A stretch of DNA of 64,000 nt from Chlorobiales bacterium Clorobi_01 (GCA_001602925.1 LUZT01000006.1:488504-552503), one strand, 5' to 3'. Shown: positions 28,421 through 38,919, numbered from the stretch's first letter. The notes: generated from the letters alone by a model not told the origin. Made by a program: numbers and translations.

Positions 28421-29866
28421 ATGCGAATGTTTTCCGGCAGCCGTTCCATACCAGTCTCCGTCATAAAGATTTTCTGCACCTGTTTTCTTTTTGTCCTCTC
28501 CGTTACCCTTTTGCCCGCGACGGGCAGCGCTGCGAGTCCTGAAATGACCCGCATTACCCGCGAGCGCAACCGGGTCGAAAGCACGCTCAAAGATCTCAAA
28601 AAGCAGCTCTCGGAGTACCAGTCAAAGCTCAACAGCACCAAAAAGAACGAGCGCCGTTCGATTGCCGACCTGAACAACATCCGCAAGCAGATCAAGGTTT
28701 ATGAACGTCTCATTGTCGAAAACCAGTCGCTTCTGAACAATCTCGACAATCAGATCGACCAGCTTCAGAGCCAGCTTCAGGAAAATCGAAAGACCTATCA
28801 GCATGTGTCATCTGATTTCCGGCAAGTGGTTATCGCGGCCTACAAGCACGGCGGAGACCGCGATGCCGAGCTGATGCTCTCTTCGGGGTCGGTCAATGGT
28901 GCGATTGTGAGAGCCAGATATATGGGATTTCTTTCAGGGTCGGTCAGGTCGAAGGTGAACGATTTGCAGTCGAGCGCACAGCAGCTGGAGAGCAGCCGGG
29001 CGCAGCTTCAGCGGACCTACCACGAGAAGGAGCTGGCAATGAAGAGCCAGCAGGAGCAGCTTCAGAGCTACTCCTCGAAAAAGAAAGAGAAAGAGGTGGT
29101 GCTCAGCGGGATTCAGAAAGACAAGAAAACCTATGCTGCCCGCATCACCGAAGTGCGCAGAAAGCAGCGGGTCATGCAGAAAAAGATCGAGTCGCTGATC
29201 ATGGTCCAGCAGGAGCTGATCCAGAAGGAGCAGGAGCGAGCAAGGCTGGAAGCTCTGCGGCGCCAGCAGCGTCTTGCCGAGGCCAGAAAGCGCAGGGAGG
29301 CCGAGCGGCGGCGCAAGGAGGCTGAACGGCAGCGGGTTCTTGCCGAGCGGCGTGGAGAGGCTCCGGCAACAAAAGAACCGCCGCCGGAAAAGGCGCTGCC
29401 GCCGGAGAAAGAGCCGTTGCCGGTTGTGCCCGACCAGACCGAGTCGGAAATCGACCGCGTTTCGGTTGATTTCGACCAGGGCGGATCACTGCCGTGGCCT
29501 GTCAACAATGGCGTCGTGGTGCGTCGCTTCGGTTCTTCGCTTGACAAGGAGCTGAACATCGTGACTGTCAGCAACGGTATCGACATTTCCGTACCGGTTG
29601 GCACGCCGGTCAAGTCGGTCTCTGGCGGCAAGGTGGTGCAGGTCGCCTACCTGCCTACCTTCGGGAATGTGGTCATCGTCCGCCATCCGAAATCGTATCT
29701 TACCGTGTATGCCAATCTTGGCCGCGTGTCGGTAGCCAAGGGCGAGATCATCCGCTCGCGCCAGTTGCTCGGCTCTTCAGCGGCCATGCCCGAAGGCGGT
29801 TCGACGGTGCATTTCGAGGTCTGGAAGGGCAAGGTCAAGCAGAATCCCCAGAAATGGCTCAGATAA
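28421..29866 (+). CDS. EnvC-like murein hydrolase activator (degenerate LytM/M23)
   Basis: About 481 residues. A signal peptide (1-38, ending GSAAS) is followed by a long coiled coil (about 40-300), a Lys/Arg/Glu then Pro-rich linker and a C-terminal LytM domain (about 355-478). The M23 zinc ligands are mostly gone: the HxGxD motif reads SNGID, the YxHL motif reads YANL, and the HxH motif reads TVH. This is the EnvC/NlpD pattern, where the domain activates cell-separation amidases instead of cutting wall itself. The open frame begins at TTG 28385; ATG 28421 gives a proper signal peptide. Followed at 13 bases by the Yip1 gene. Confidence 0.83.
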   Translation: MRMFSGSRSIPVSVIKIFCTCFLFVLSVTLLPATGSAASPEMTRITRERNRVESTLKDLKKQLSEYQSKLNSTKKNERRSIADLNNIRKQIKVYERLIVENQSLLNNLDNQIDQLQSQLQENRKTYQHVSSDFRQVVIAAYKHGGDRDAELMLSSGSVNGAIVRARYMGFLSGSVRSKVNDLQSSAQQLESSRAQLQRTYHEKELAMKSQQEQLQSYSSKKKEKEVVLSGIQKDKKTYAARITEVRRKQRVMQKKIESLIMVQQELIQKEQERARLEALRRQQRLAEARKRREAERRRKEAERQRVLAERRGEAPATKEPPPEKALPPEKEPLPVVPDQTESEIDRVSVDFDQGGSLPWPVNNGVVVRRFGSSLDKELNIVTVSNGIDISVPVGTPVKSVSGGKVVQVAYLPTFGNVVIVRHPKSYLTVYANLGRVSVAKGEIIRSRQLLGSSAAMPEGGSTVHFEVWKGKVKQNPQKWLR

Positions 29867-29879
29867 AAGGGAACGCATC

Positions 29880-30431
29880 ATGGGTTTGAAATGGATCTTC
29901 ACGGCGCTCTTTTCCGTCCTGTTCCGCCCGGAGGTTTTCTGGAGCGATGCCCGCGAGCGCTTTCGGGAAGTCAATGCGATGAAGGATTACGCCGCTCCGG
30001 TCATTGCAATTGTCCAGTTCGCCAAGCTTCCGTTTATCGGCACGCCGCGAATGGCCATGCTGCTGGCGATCATCAGTTTCACGATCGATGTCGCCGTGCT
30101 CTACCTGCTGACCGGGGTGATGGTCTCGGCGGCTGAAGCTGAGCGTTCCGCACCTGTGCAGCATGAGATCATGACGGCGCTGAGCTTTTCGCTGACCCCG
30201 ATCTGGCTCGCCGAGCCGTTTGGTTTTGCCGGAACGTGGCGCTGGCTGTTCATTGCGGCGGCGCTTGCCTATACCGTGTTCATTTCACGCACCGGGTTAC
30301 AGGCAATGCTCGGCAGCGGCGAACCGGGCGTGGAGGCGTTTTCCGGAAAATCGGCTTTTCTGGTGGGCGCGATGGCGATGATCTCATTCCTGCTCCAGAA
30401 CGGTCTTATCCGTTTTTTTATCTCTATCTGA
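29880..30431 (+). CDS. Yip1-family integral membrane protein
   Basis: 183 residues with about five hydrophobic segments. The N-terminal amphipathic stretch FRPEVFWSDARERFRE followed by PVIAIVQFAKLPFIG is the Yip1-domain pattern found in many bacterial membrane proteins of unknown role. A central block (ALSFSLTPIWLAEPF) also fits. GGGA lies about nine bases before the ATG. It sits between the EnvC-like gene and nadE, all on the plus strand and tightly spaced (13 and 10 bases), so they are likely one transcript. Function unknown. Confidence 0.6.
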   Translation: MGLKWIFTALFSVLFRPEVFWSDARERFREVNAMKDYAAPVIAIVQFAKLPFIGTPRMAMLLAIISFTIDVAVLYLLTGVMVSAAEAERSAPVQHEIMTALSFSLTPIWLAEPFGFAGTWRWLFIAAALAYTVFISRTGLQAMLGSGEPGVEAFSGKSAFLVGAMAMISFLLQNGLIRFFISI

Positions 30432-30441
30432 CTGAAAATCC

Positions 30442-31275
30442 ATGAAACCGCAAGACCTCCATCTCGATTACGGCCTGGTTGAAGCCATCCTGATTCCTTT
30501 CATCCGCAACGAAATCAGGAAGTTTGGTTTCGGGTCGGTGGTGCTCGGGCTTTCGGGAGGTATCGATTCGGCGGTGGTGTGCGAGCTCGCCGTCCGTGCA
30601 CTTGGCGCGGAGAATGTGCTGGCGCTGATGATGCCCTACAAGACGAGCAGTCAGGAAAGTCTCGATCACGCCGAATTGATGGTTGATCGGCTCGGCATAC
30701 GATACGAGACCATGCCGGTGACGGAGGTGGTTGATGCCTTCTTCGCCACGCGTCCCGATGCCAGCCGTCTGCGGCGGGGCAACGTGATGGCGCGGTCGCG
30801 AATGCTCTGTCTCTACGACGTCTCGGCGCGGGATGGCTGCCTGGTGCTCGGCACGAGCAACAAAACCGAGCTGATGCTCGGCTATGGAACCATGTTCGGC
30901 GACATGGCCTCTGCGGTCAACCCCATTGGCGACCTTTACAAGACGCAGATTTTCGGCCTCGCAAGGCACCTCGGCATTCCCGCGCCGCTCATCGACAAAC
31001 CGCCATCCGCCGATCTCTGGGAAGGGCAGAGCGACGAAGCCGATCTTGGTTTCAGCTACGAGGAGGTTGACCGGCTGCTCTACATGATGCTCGAAGAGCG
31101 CATGGATCGTGATGCCATTCTCGCCGAAGGCATCGACTCAGCCTTCTACCAGCGAGTGCGCAGCATGGTGGTGCGGAACCAGTACAAGCGTATGATGCCC
31201 GTCATTGCCAAACTCTCCGGCCGCACGCCAGGCATCGATTTCCGGTACGCGCGTGACTGGCAGGAGGTGCGGTAG
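30442..31275 (+). CDS. nadE: NAD+ synthetase (ammonia- or glutamine-dependent core)
   Basis: 277 residues, the short form without an N-terminal glutaminase domain, so ammonia is the likely direct nitrogen donor. The ATP pyrophosphatase P-loop SGGIDSA is at 38-44; [18 protein letters not shown] and [16 protein letters not shown] are the NaAD-binding and signature blocks. It amidates nicotinic acid adenine dinucleotide to NAD, the final step of the pathway begun by NadB and NadA, both in this window. It is the last gene of the EnvC-Yip1-nadE run and converges on nadB. Confidence 0.95.
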   Translation: MKPQDLHLDYGLVEAILIPFIRNEIRKFGFGSVVLGLSGGIDSAVVCELAVRALGAENVLALMMPYKTSSQESLDHAELMVDRLGIRYETMPVTEVVDAFFATRPDASRLRRGNVMARSRMLCLYDVSARDGCLVLGTSNKTELMLGYGTMFGDMASAVNPIGDLYKTQIFGLARHLGIPAPLIDKPPSADLWEGQSDEADLGFSYEEVDRLLYMMLEERMDRDAILAEGIDSAFYQRVRSMVVRNQYKRMMPVIAKLSGRTPGIDFRYARDWQEVR

Positions 31276-31312
31276 GGGAGAGTTTGCATGGGCCGGTGAG
31301 GCCGACGGTACC

Positions 31313-31345
31313 TTTGGGAAAAATTCCCTGATCTTTTTTCCCAAA
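31313..31345. terminator. Probable bidirectional terminator between nadE and nadB
   Basis: Inverted repeat TTTGGGAAAAA ... TTTTTCCCAAA (11 pairs, 11-base loop) in the gap between the two convergent genes. The A/T-rich inner arms give a T run on either strand. Its placement is more persuasive than its stem strength. Confidence 0.6.
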
Positions 31346-31365
31346 AGTCCCGAAAATCCCACTTC

Positions 31366-32961
31366 TCAAAACGACCGGAGCACGGTGTCCACCAGATAAT
31401 GCTTGTCGTCCTTCTGCGGGAAATCTGTTGTGTAGTGCAGGCCCCGGGATTCGCGTCGTTTGATTGCTCCCTGAATGATGAGGCTCGCAACCTTGATGAT
31501 ATTGCGCAGTTCGATGATCTGTGGCGTGATCCTCGTTTTTTTGTAGTAAGCCTCGGTCTCCTCCTTCAGGAAATCGATGCGCCGCCGGGCGCGGTCGAGG
31601 CGCAGGTCGCTCCTCACGATGCCGACGTAGTCGTTCATGATCACCTGCGCCTCTTTTTTGTTGTGCGCCACCAGGATCCACTCCTCCGGGCTGGTCGTGC
31701 CGGAGTCGTCCCAGTCGGGGAATTCGTGTTCGAAATGGATCGAGTGCAGCTCCGCCCGGATATCCTCGCTGGAACGCCAGGCGAAGACCAGCGCTTCGAG
31801 CAGCGAGTTGCTCGCCAGCCGGTTCGCGCCGTGTACGCCAGTGCAGCTCGTCTCACCGCAGGCATAGAGGTGGCTGATGGTGCTGCGTCCCCGGCTGTCC
31901 GTCCTGATGCCTCCGCACGAGTAGTGCGCCGCCGGAACCACCGGAATCATTTCTTTCGTCATGTCGATGCCGAAACCGAGGCAGGTCTCGTAAATGTGAG
32001 GGAAGTGCTCCTTCACCCTCTCTGCGTCAATGTGTGTCACATCGAGAAAGACACACTCGTCGCCGCTTTTCTTCATCTCCGAGTCGATCGCTCGCGCCAC
32101 GATGTCGCGCGGGGCGAGGTTTTCGCGCCGGTCGTAGCGGTGCATGAACGCTTCGCCCTCCTTGTTGCGCAAAATACCGCCGAAGCCACGCACTGCCTCC
32201 GAGATCAAAAACGACTTTGCTTTCGGGTGGAAGAGTGAGGTCGGGTGGAACTGGATGAACTCCATGTTGGCGATCTCCGCTCCGGCCCGATAGGCCATCG
32301 CGATGCCGTCGCCGGTGGCGATGTCGGGGTTCGTCGTATGCAGATAGACATGGCCCAGTCCGCCCGAGGCGACCATCGTTACCTTCGCCAGAACCTTCTT
32401 CGGCTTGTGGTTGAGCGTGTCGAGCACGTACGCGCCGTAGCAGGTGATGTCGTTGGTCTTGATGCCGAGGTGGTGCTCGGTGATCAGTTCGAGCGCGTAG
32501 TGGTGTTCGAGCAGCGTGATGTTGGGGTGCGCGTTGACGCGGGCGAGCAGCGCCGTTTCCACTTCGCGGCCTGTCAGGTCTTTGGCATGCACGATGCGGT
32601 TTCGTGAATGGCCGCCCTCCTTGCCGAGATCGAACGAGTGGTCGGGGTTGGTCGTGAACTCCACGCCGAGTTCTGTGAGGCGCCGGATATGTGCCGGACC
32701 TTCGTGCACCAGGATGCTCACCATTGCCTCGTCGCACAGGCCCGCGCCCGCATCGAGCGTGTCAGCGATGTGCAGCTCCGGGGTGTCGTCACCCGCGATG
32801 GTCGCCGCGATGCCGCCCTGTGCCCAGTTGGTATTGGAGGTGGAGCTCTCTTTTTTGGTGATGATCGTGACCGTGGCGTGGTCGGCCATATTGATGGCGA
32901 AATACAACCCTCCGATGCCGCTGCCGATAACCAGCACGTCGGTTTTCACTTCCTGTGTCAT
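31366..32961 (-). CDS. nadB: L-aspartate oxidase
   Basis: 531 residues, full NadB length. It oxidises L-aspartate to iminoaspartate with FAD. The dinucleotide fold [11 protein letters not shown], the [10 protein letters not shown] flavin block, the active-site region [10 protein letters not shown] and the C-terminal RxxE-type regions ([19 protein letters not shown]) are present. In strict anaerobes fumarate, not O2, is the likely electron acceptor. It works with NadA (about 9 kb away) in quinolinate synthesis. ATG 32961 gives the family N-terminus. It converges on nadE, its pathway partner, across a probable shared terminator. Confidence 0.95.
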   Translation of the reverse strand: MTQEVKTDVLVIGSGIGGLYFAINMADHATVTIITKKESSTSNTNWAQGGIAATIAGDDTPELHIADTLDAGAGLCDEAMVSILVHEGPAHIRRLTELGVEFTTNPDHSFDLGKEGGHSRNRIVHAKDLTGREVETALLARVNAHPNITLLEHHYALELITEHHLGIKTNDITCYGAYVLDTLNHKPKKVLAKVTMVASGGLGHVYLHTTNPDIATGDGIAMAYRAGAEIANMEFIQFHPTSLFHPKAKSFLISEAVRGFGGILRNKEGEAFMHRYDRRENLAPRDIVARAIDSEMKKSGDECVFLDVTHIDAERVKEHFPHIYETCLGFGIDMTKEMIPVVPAAHYSCGGIRTDSRGRSTISHLYACGETSCTGVHGANRLASNSLLEALVFAWRSSEDIRAELHSIHFEHEFPDWDDSGTTSPEEWILVAHNKKEAQVIMNDYVGIVRSDLRLDRARRRIDFLKEETEAYYKKTRITPQIIELRNIIKVASLIIQGAIKRRESRGLHYTTDFPQKDDKHYLVDTVLRSF

Positions 32962-33120
32962 ATCTCTCTGGTGGCGTGATTGATGAGTTGCGGATAGAGC
33001 GACCCGCAGACAGCCCGCTGTTTCCCCGAAACAAAAACGGCGAGGCGTAATATACGCAGTCAGGAATCAACTTCCGGCAGTGGCGAGGGCGCAAGCCTTG
33101 TTTCTGTTGCGTTTTGCCAG

Positions 33121-33161
33121 AAAAAAAGAACCGGGAATCGGTCACGCGACTGATTCCCGGT
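33121..33161 (-). terminator. Intrinsic terminator of pdaD
   Basis: On the minus strand ACCGGGAATC-AGT-CGCGTG-ACC-GATTCCCGGT folds into a strong hairpin followed by TCTTTTTTT. It lies about 33 bases past the pdaD stop. It is oriented to end pdaD transcription before the nadB promoter. Confidence 0.9.
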
Positions 33162-33193
33162 ATCGATACGAATGTTTCGCTGTTCCGTCGCCC

Positions 33194-33739
33194 TTATGGC
33201 AGCAGCACCGCGCAGGAGATCACGGTCGTCCACATGCCGGTTTCGCCCTCGGCAGACTCGGTGATGTTGAAGGAGTTGACGATCTTGCCGCTCATCTTGT
33301 AGATGCCCTCGCGCTCGTCCCAGTCCTTGTTGGGATCAAATTCGATGCCGAGCGTGGTGGCCAGCATCGTGGCGGCCAGATCCTCGGCGTATTCGCCCGA
33401 CTGCTCGGCAGTTTCACCATACGGATGATGCTCGGAGAGATAGCCGTACTGGCTTTCGTCAGCCGGAAGTGCCACGCCAACCGAAGCGGAGATAAGGCGG
33501 TTGTTTTCGTTGGTCGAGTTACGCGCCATGACCGCGAAGGTGATCTGTCCCGGCTTGAGGTGCTTCAGTCCCTCTTCGACGCTGATGCGTTCGCATTTTG
33601 GAGGAAAGATACTTGAAACCGTCACCAGGTTGCACTTTTCGATCTTGGCGTCGCGCAGGGCGAGCTCGAACGAAGAGAGATACTCTTTGTGTCTTCCGAC
33701 ACCTTTGGTGAAGAATACTTTTGTCGGGACGAATGACAA
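33194..33739 (-). CDS. pdaD: Pyruvoyl-dependent arginine decarboxylase
   Basis: 181 residues of the archaeal PdaD family. It decarboxylates arginine to agmatine for polyamine synthesis. The proenzyme cuts itself between S42 and S43 in [12 protein letters not shown], and the new N-terminal serine becomes the pyruvoyl cofactor. Later family blocks [27 protein letters not shown] and [13 protein letters not shown] are intact. The start is TTG 33739, backed by GGAG seven bases upstream; there is no ATG or GTG nearby in frame. It has its own terminator and stands alone. The same enzyme type is known in Chlorobium and Chlamydia as well as Archaea. Confidence 0.92.
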   Translation of the reverse strand: MSFVPTKVFFTKGVGRHKEYLSSFELALRDAKIEKCNLVTVSSIFPPKCERISVEEGLKHLKPGQITFAVMARNSTNENNRLISASVGVALPADESQYGYLSEHHPYGETAEQSGEYAEDLAATMLATTLGIEFDPNKDWDEREGIYKMSGKIVNSFNITESAEGETGMWTTVISCAVLLP

Positions 33740-33808
33740 GGTGGTAGCTCCGGATAGAGGTTAGAGAAAGTCGTCAGTTGGTGCAATTATAGGAAAAAGC
33801 AAACGCAT

Positions 33809-35029
33809 TCAAAACGATTTTTTTGCGCGCGCCACCTTGAAAAATTTCCGTTTGCCTGCGCGGATGATGACGGGGTTTTCGGTCAGCTCGATAACGGCAT
33901 TGATATCCGGGATTTTCTCGTCGCCAGCCTGCACCGCGCCCTGCTGAATCATGCGCCGCGCTTCGTTTTTCGACGGGAATGCCTCGAGCGCCATGAGCAG
34001 CTCGACCACCGGCATCGAAGCCTTCTCGAACTCCACGGTCGGCAGGTCTGTGGGAGCCTGTTTGTTGACGATCACCCGGTCGAAGTGTTCCTGTGCCTTG
34101 GCCGCGTCGTCTGCTGAATAATATTGTGCCACAACCTCGCGGGCGAGTTCCCGCTTGGTCTCGCGCGGATCGGCGGCGATCCGTTCGGCGATAGGCTCGT
34201 CGTTGCCGCTATGGTGCGGTACCAGCAGGTTCCAGTAGGTCTCGATCAGTGTGTCGGGGATCGAGAGCGTGCGGCCGTACATATCCTCCGGCGTGTCGTT
34301 GAAGCAGATGGCGTTGCCGAGCGACTTGGACATCTTCTCGCTGCCGTCGGTGCCGACGAGCAGCGGCATGGTGATGCAGACCTGCGGCTCGATGCCGTAC
34401 TCGCGCTGGAGGTCGCGTCCAACGAGCAGGTTGAATTTCTGGTCGGTGCCGCCAAGCTCCACGTCGTTTTTCAGGTGCACCGAGTCCATGCCCTGTGCGA
34501 GCGGGTAGAGGAGCTCGTGGATCGAAATCGGCGTCTGTGAACGGTAGCGCTTTTCGAAATCATCGCGTTCCAGCATCCGCGCCACCGTGTAGTGGCTCGA
34601 CAGGCGGATGACGTCGGCAAAGTGCATCTGGCCCAGCCAGTCGGCGTTGTAGCAGATGGTGGTCTTTTCCGGATCGAGGATTTTCGACGCCTGCTCGAAG
34701 TAGCTTTTGCCGTTCTCTCGGGCCTCTTCGGCGGTGAGCTGCGGGCGGGTCTTGCTCTTGCCCGACGGGTCGCCGATCATGGCTGTGAAATCGCCGATGA
34801 TGAGGATTGCCTCGTGTCCCAAATCCTGAAATTCACGCAACTTGCGGAGCACCACCGAGTGGCCGAGATGCAGGTCTGGGCGCGACGGATCAGCGCCGAG
34901 CTTGATCTTCAGTGGCGTGCCGTTTTTGAGAGATTTGGTGAGTTTGCGTTCGAGTTCGTCGGTGCTGATGACCTCGACGGTGTTGTTGACGATGATATCG
35001 AGCTGTTCCCTGACGGATGGAAATATCAT
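33809..35029 (-). CDS. tyrS: Tyrosyl-tRNA synthetase
   Basis: 406 residues. Class I motifs HLGH (residues 54-57) and KMSKS (232-236) are exact, tyrosine recognition falls around the region that ends [15 protein letters not shown], and an S4 RNA-binding domain closes the protein (about 343-400, [16 protein letters not shown]). The overall form is the TyrZ-like type of bacterial TyrRS. It charges tRNA-Tyr. It is downstream of smpB in the leftward run from mreC, with only 22 bases between them. Confidence 0.96.
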   Translation of the reverse strand: MIFPSVREQLDIIVNNTVEVISTDELERKLTKSLKNGTPLKIKLGADPSRPDLHLGHSVVLRKLREFQDLGHEAILIIGDFTAMIGDPSGKSKTRPQLTAEEARENGKSYFEQASKILDPEKTTICYNADWLGQMHFADVIRLSSHYTVARMLERDDFEKRYRSQTPISIHELLYPLAQGMDSVHLKNDVELGGTDQKFNLLVGRDLQREYGIEPQVCITMPLLVGTDGSEKMSKSLGNAICFNDTPEDMYGRTLSIPDTLIETYWNLLVPHHSGNDEPIAERIAADPRETKRELAREVVAQYYSADDAAKAQEHFDRVIVNKQAPTDLPTVEFEKASMPVVELLMALEAFPSKNEARRMIQQGAVQAGDEKIPDINAVIELTENPVIIRAGKRKFFKVARAKKSF

Positions 35030-35051
35030 GGCAAATTGAAATGTCGTCTGG

Positions 35052-35525
35052 TTAATACTGTTTCTTGAGTTGCTGCAGCTGACGCTCGGCGTCTCGATTC
35101 TTGATTGTCTCGCGCTTGTCGTAGAGCTTTTTGCCTCGCGCGAGGCCGAGTTCGATCTTCAGCACACCGCGCTTGTTGAAGTACGCCTTGAGCGGAATCA
35201 GGGTCAGTCCCTTTTCGCTGATTTTCGATTGCAGGCGCATGATTTCCGCCTTGTGCAAAAGCAGGCGGCGGCTGCGCTTGGGTTCAAGCGTGTCGAGCGT
35301 GTTGTGTTCGTAGGGCGTGATCTGCATGTTTTCGAGCCACACCTGGCCGTGGTGGATCATGGCGTAGCTCTCGCTCAGGCTCGCCTTGCCGAGTCGCACC
35401 GACTTCACCTCGCTGCCCAGCAGCTCGATGCCCGCCTCGATGGTATCGAAAATCTCGAACTCGAACCGGGCCTTGCGGTTGCTGATCGCCGTGACGTATT
35501 CCGGCTTGCCTTGTTTTTTGGACAC
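35052..35525 (-). CDS. smpB: SsrA-binding protein SmpB
   Basis: 157 residues. It binds tmRNA and brings it to stalled ribosomes for trans-translation. The OB-fold core is typical: [26 protein letters not shown], then [11 protein letters not shown] and [30 protein letters not shown], and a basic tail ([13 protein letters not shown]). The start must be GTG 35525, with GAGAG upstream, because no ATG exists between there and the neighbouring gene's stop. The tmRNA gene is not in the window. Confidence 0.95.
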   Translation of the reverse strand: MSKKQGKPEYVTAISNRKARFEFEIFDTIEAGIELLGSEVKSVRLGKASLSESYAMIHHGQVWLENMQITPYEHNTLDTLEPKRSRRLLLHKAEIMRLQSKISEKGLTLIPLKAYFNKRGVLKIELGLARGKKLYDKRETIKNRDAERQLQQLKKQY

Positions 35526-35536
35526 CGCGTTTTCTC

Positions 35537-37021
35537 TCAGGTTTCGGATTCGTAGTATTCTACCGGAATCATGTTTCCGACGTTGAGCACAAGATAAGGG
35601 TCGAACGCTTTTTTTACACGCACCATTTCCATGATGCCTTTGCGGCCGTACATCTGTATCAGATATTCGCTCTTGAGTTTGCCGATGCCGTGTTCTGCCG
35701 ACAGTGTGCCGCCCATCGCGAGCACTTTCGAGACGAGCTGGCGGTAGAGCGTTTTGGCGCGTACGAACTCTTCGTGATTGCGCGGCAGAATGTTCAGGTG
35801 CAGGTGGGCGTTGCCGATGTGGCCGAAGATGATGTAGGTGAATCCCTCGCGGTCGCAGGCGTCGCGGTAGAGCCGGAAGAGGTCGGCGAAGCGCTCGTCG
35901 GGCAGTGCCATGTCGGTGCTCACCTTGCTCTCCGACTGGCGGCTGAGCCACTCGTTGACCAGCACCGGTAGCTGGTGGCGGAAATCGCGGAGCTTCTGCA
36001 ATCCTTCGTTGTCGAGCGCTGCCCAGCTCTGTTCGACCGGCGAACCGCACTGTTCCATCAGTTCCAGCCACGCTTCGAGGCAGGCATCCTCATGTTCGGC
36101 GGTCGTCTCCTCTTCGAAATAGATCGCTCCTGCCGTTTCCTTCGCAATCTCCGGATAGCTCTGGCGGAGGAATTCGAGGGCTCGACGGTCGAAGAGTTCG
36201 AGTGCTCGCGGACTCACACCGCGGTTTCCGCTGCGCGCCTTGCCGACGAAGTCAAGCAGCTCATCTTCGCTCTTGAACCAGGCGAGGCAGGCGATTACCC
36301 GCTCCGGCGCGGGTTGCAGCAGCAGCGTGGCTTCGAGGATGACGCCGAGCGTGCCTTCCGATCCGATGAAGAGGTCGATCAGATCCATACCCGGTTTCGA
36401 CCAGTAGCCCGCGTTGTGCTTCGATGTCGAGGGCATCGAATAGTCCGGAATCCGGAACGTTACGCGACCGGCAATCGGCAGGTCGAGCGTGAATCGCCCC
36501 TCCGCGTCGGCGAGGTGCTGGCCGCGCTTGATCTCCAGCAGGTCGCCCTGCGGCAGCGCGATTTTCAACGCCTGAACGTGGTTGCGCGTCGGGCCGTACT
36601 TCAGCGAGCGCGAGCCGGTGGAGTTGTTCGAGATGGTGCTGCCGATGAAGCAGGTTTTTTCGGTCGGGTCGGGCGGGTAGAACCAGCCAGCCGCCGAGGC
36701 TTTCGCCTGCACCTCCTGCAACAGTGCTCCGCCCTGCACGAGCAGGAGCGCCTGTCCGTCGTCCGTTGGCTCCGGCTTGTCGATGCGGTCGAGCTTCTGC
36801 ATGGCGATGACGTGATCGCCGAACGGAATTCGCGCGCCGGTGGTGCCGGTGCCGTTTCCCGCGATGGTGTAGCGCCGCCCGTCGGCGTGCGCATCGCGCA
36901 GGAGCGTCGCGACCTCCTCCGGCGTTTCGGGGAAGAAGACGCCGGGCGTCCAGCCGTTTTTCAGGTTGCTCGTGTCTTCGAGAAAGCCCGCAATGGCTGC
37001 CGGTTCATTTTTAAAGTTCAT
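35537..37021 (-). CDS. FAD-linked oxidase, GlcD/D-lactate dehydrogenase family
   Basis: 494 residues. An FAD-binding type 4 domain (about 25-215; [44 protein letters not shown]) is followed by the FAD-oxidase C-terminal domain (about 240-485). The metal/substrate histidines in [11 protein letters not shown] and EHGIGKLK are present. The family oxidises D-2-hydroxy acids such as glycolate or D-lactate to 2-oxo acids. There is no GlcE or GlcF partner here. It starts with a one-base overlap of the PBP2 stop (TGATG), so it is translated as part of the cell-wall operon; the link, if any, is unclear. Exact substrate unknown. Confidence 0.8.
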   Translation of the reverse strand: MNFKNEPAAIAGFLEDTSNLKNGWTPGVFFPETPEEVATLLRDAHADGRRYTIAGNGTGTTGARIPFGDHVIAMQKLDRIDKPEPTDDGQALLLVQGGALLQEVQAKASAAGWFYPPDPTEKTCFIGSTISNNSTGSRSLKYGPTRNHVQALKIALPQGDLLEIKRGQHLADAEGRFTLDLPIAGRVTFRIPDYSMPSTSKHNAGYWSKPGMDLIDLFIGSEGTLGVILEATLLLQPAPERVIACLAWFKSEDELLDFVGKARSGNRGVSPRALELFDRRALEFLRQSYPEIAKETAGAIYFEEETTAEHEDACLEAWLELMEQCGSPVEQSWAALDNEGLQKLRDFRHQLPVLVNEWLSRQSESKVSTDMALPDERFADLFRLYRDACDREGFTYIIFGHIGNAHLHLNILPRNHEEFVRAKTLYRQLVSKVLAMGGTLSAEHGIGKLKSEYLIQMYGRKGIMEMVRVKKAFDPYLVLNVGNMIPVEYYESET

Positions 37022-38916
37022 CAGTCTCCACCCTCCAGATCGCTCTGCGGCGTAGTGCTGGTAGAGTCGATTGCTGTTTTCGCGGCGGGCTGTTTCGTAT
37101 TCAGTGAATCGTTCAGCTTTTTGACTTTGGCGACGGCGGTGCTGTCGGCAGTCGCCGTTTTCGGCTTGTTCTTTTCGACAAGGTAATAGTTCATCATCTC
37201 CCGGGCGATCGGCGCGGAGATGCTGCCGCCGAAACCGGCGTTCTCGACCAGCACCGCAATGGCGATTTTCGGATTCTCGACCGGGGCGAAGCAGATGAAC
37301 CATGCGTGATCTTTGCCGTGCGGGTTCTGCGCGGTGCCGGTTTTGCCCGCCACCGTTATACCCGGTATCTGCGCCAGCGTGCCGGTACCCTGCATCACCA
37401 CGCCCTGCATCGCCTCCTTGATGATTCCGAAGGTCTGTTTCGAAACAGGAAGGGTTCGCGAGGCGTGATCGATCGGTACATAGATGCCGGTGCGCGTGTC
37501 GCGGTAGCCCCTGACAATGTGCGGTTCGTGCCAGGTGCCGTTGTTGGCGATGGTCGCTGCGTAGTTGGCCAGTTGCAGGGGAGTGGCGCCAAGCTCTCCC
37601 TGGCCGATGCCGAGGCTGACCAGGTAGCCTCTGGTCCAGCGCCCCTCACCGTAACGCTTGTTGTAGTAATCGGTTGTCGGCAAGAGACCCTTGCGTTCAC
37701 CGGGGAGGTCGATACCTTCCTGCTGGCCGAATCCGAACATTTTGCCGTATTTATCCCACGTGTCGAGTCCAACCTTGAGCATGAGCTGGTAGAAGTAGAT
37801 GTTGCAGGACTCGATGATCGCTTTTTTAAGGTTAACGATACCGTGAGCATGGCCGCCGTGGCAGTGGAAAACGCGTCCGCCAAAGTTCCAGCCTCCGGTA
37901 CAGAGAATGGTATTTTCCGGTTTGATGACCCCCTCTTCGAGTCCGGCTATTGCGAGCACCATTTTGTAGGTTGAGCCGGGTGGATAGACGGCCTGGATGG
38001 CGCGGTTGAAAAGGGGCTTTTCAGGTGAAAGGGCGATTTCGGCCCACTCTTTTTTTCTGGTTTTGCCGTTGAGGATGTCGAGGTCGAAATCGGGTTCGCT
38101 GCACAGTGCCAGCACACCGCCGGTCGAGGGGTCGATAGCCACGACGGCTCCCGATCTGCCCGTCGCCCGGAGCAGATTTTCGGCAAGCTGCTGCAGGTGG
38201 GCGTCGATGGTGAGATAGAGATCGTTGCCTTTGACAGACGGGATGTCGCTCTTGCCCTCATTGTATTTTCCCATAAGCATTCCGAGCGGATTGACCAGCT
38301 CGTAACGAGCGCCCTTTTCTCCTCGAAGCTCCTCTTCGTAGGAGCGTTCGAGACCGGAAAAACCGATCTTGTCGTCCGGCGTGTACCCCTTTTCAGCCAG
38401 CGTGTCGAGCTGTGCCCTGTTGACGCTGCGCAGGTAGCCGAACATGTGGGTTCCCCGGAACAGATCGCTGTATTTTCGCTTGTCTTCGATCTCGATGATC
38501 ACGCCGGGCAATCGCCAGAGGTTCTCGCTGATGCGTGCCACGACGAACTCGTTCAGGTCGCGGTAGACGGTCGAAACGGCAAACGGACTGTAATCTTTCG
38601 CTTCGGCGACCTTCTCGTTCAGCTCATCTACCGGAATTTCAAGCAGGTAGGCCAGGTACGGGATGCTCGATGCCCGCAGCTCGTTGGGGATGATCTTGAG
38701 GGTGTAGAGCGCCCGGTTTTCGAGAACGGTTTCGCCGTTCCGGTCGATGAAATGGCCTCTCGGTGCCTGTTCCCGTATTCTCCGGATGCTTCCCGATCTC
38801 GAACCAATGTCGTCATGCTGGACAATCTGGAGCCAGGCGAGACGACCTGTGAAAAACAGGAACACGGCTGCGATGAGGAGTATGGTCAGCTTGATTCCGC
38901 GCAGAAAATCGTCCAT
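37021..38916 (-). CDS. mrdA: Penicillin-binding protein 2 (peptidoglycan transpeptidase)
   Basis: 631 residues. One membrane anchor (about 10-28), a dimerisation/pedestal domain (about 50-215) and a transpeptidase domain. The catalytic serine is in GSTYK (S315-K318), the second motif SCN is 370-372 and KTG is 525-527, so the active site is complete. It crosslinks side-wall peptidoglycan in the elongasome. Histidines and cysteines in FHCHGGHAHG suggest the metal-binding insert known in some PBP2 proteins. It follows mreC and mreD on the same strand with a three-base gap. The C-terminal tail (after 590) is low-complexity Thr/Ser/Asp. Confidence 0.95.
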   Translation of the reverse strand: MDDFLRGIKLTILLIAAVFLFFTGRLAWLQIVQHDDIGSRSGSIRRIREQAPRGHFIDRNGETVLENRALYTLKIIPNELRASSIPYLAYLLEIPVDELNEKVAEAKDYSPFAVSTVYRDLNEFVVARISENLWRLPGVIIEIEDKRKYSDLFRGTHMFGYLRSVNRAQLDTLAEKGYTPDDKIGFSGLERSYEEELRGEKGARYELVNPLGMLMGKYNEGKSDIPSVKGNDLYLTIDAHLQQLAENLLRATGRSGAVVAIDPSTGGVLALCSEPDFDLDILNGKTRKKEWAEIALSPEKPLFNRAIQAVYPPGSTYKMVLAIAGLEEGVIKPENTILCTGGWNFGGRVFHCHGGHAHGIVNLKKAIIESCNIYFYQLMLKVGLDTWDKYGKMFGFGQQEGIDLPGERKGLLPTTDYYNKRYGEGRWTRGYLVSLGIGQGELGATPLQLANYAATIANNGTWHEPHIVRGYRDTRTGIYVPIDHASRTLPVSKQTFGIIKEAMQGVVMQGTGTLAQIPGITVAGKTGTAQNPHGKDHAWFICFAPVENPKIAIAVLVENAGFGGSISAPIAREMMNYYLVEKNKPKTATADSTAVAKVKKLNDSLNTKQPAAKTAIDSTSTTPQSDLEGGD

Positions 38917-38919
38917 GGC

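Noticed and set aside
35040-35560. tmRNA (ssrA) gene near smpB
   Set aside because: The spaces around smpB are only 11 and 22 bases; no room for tmRNA. It must be elsewhere.
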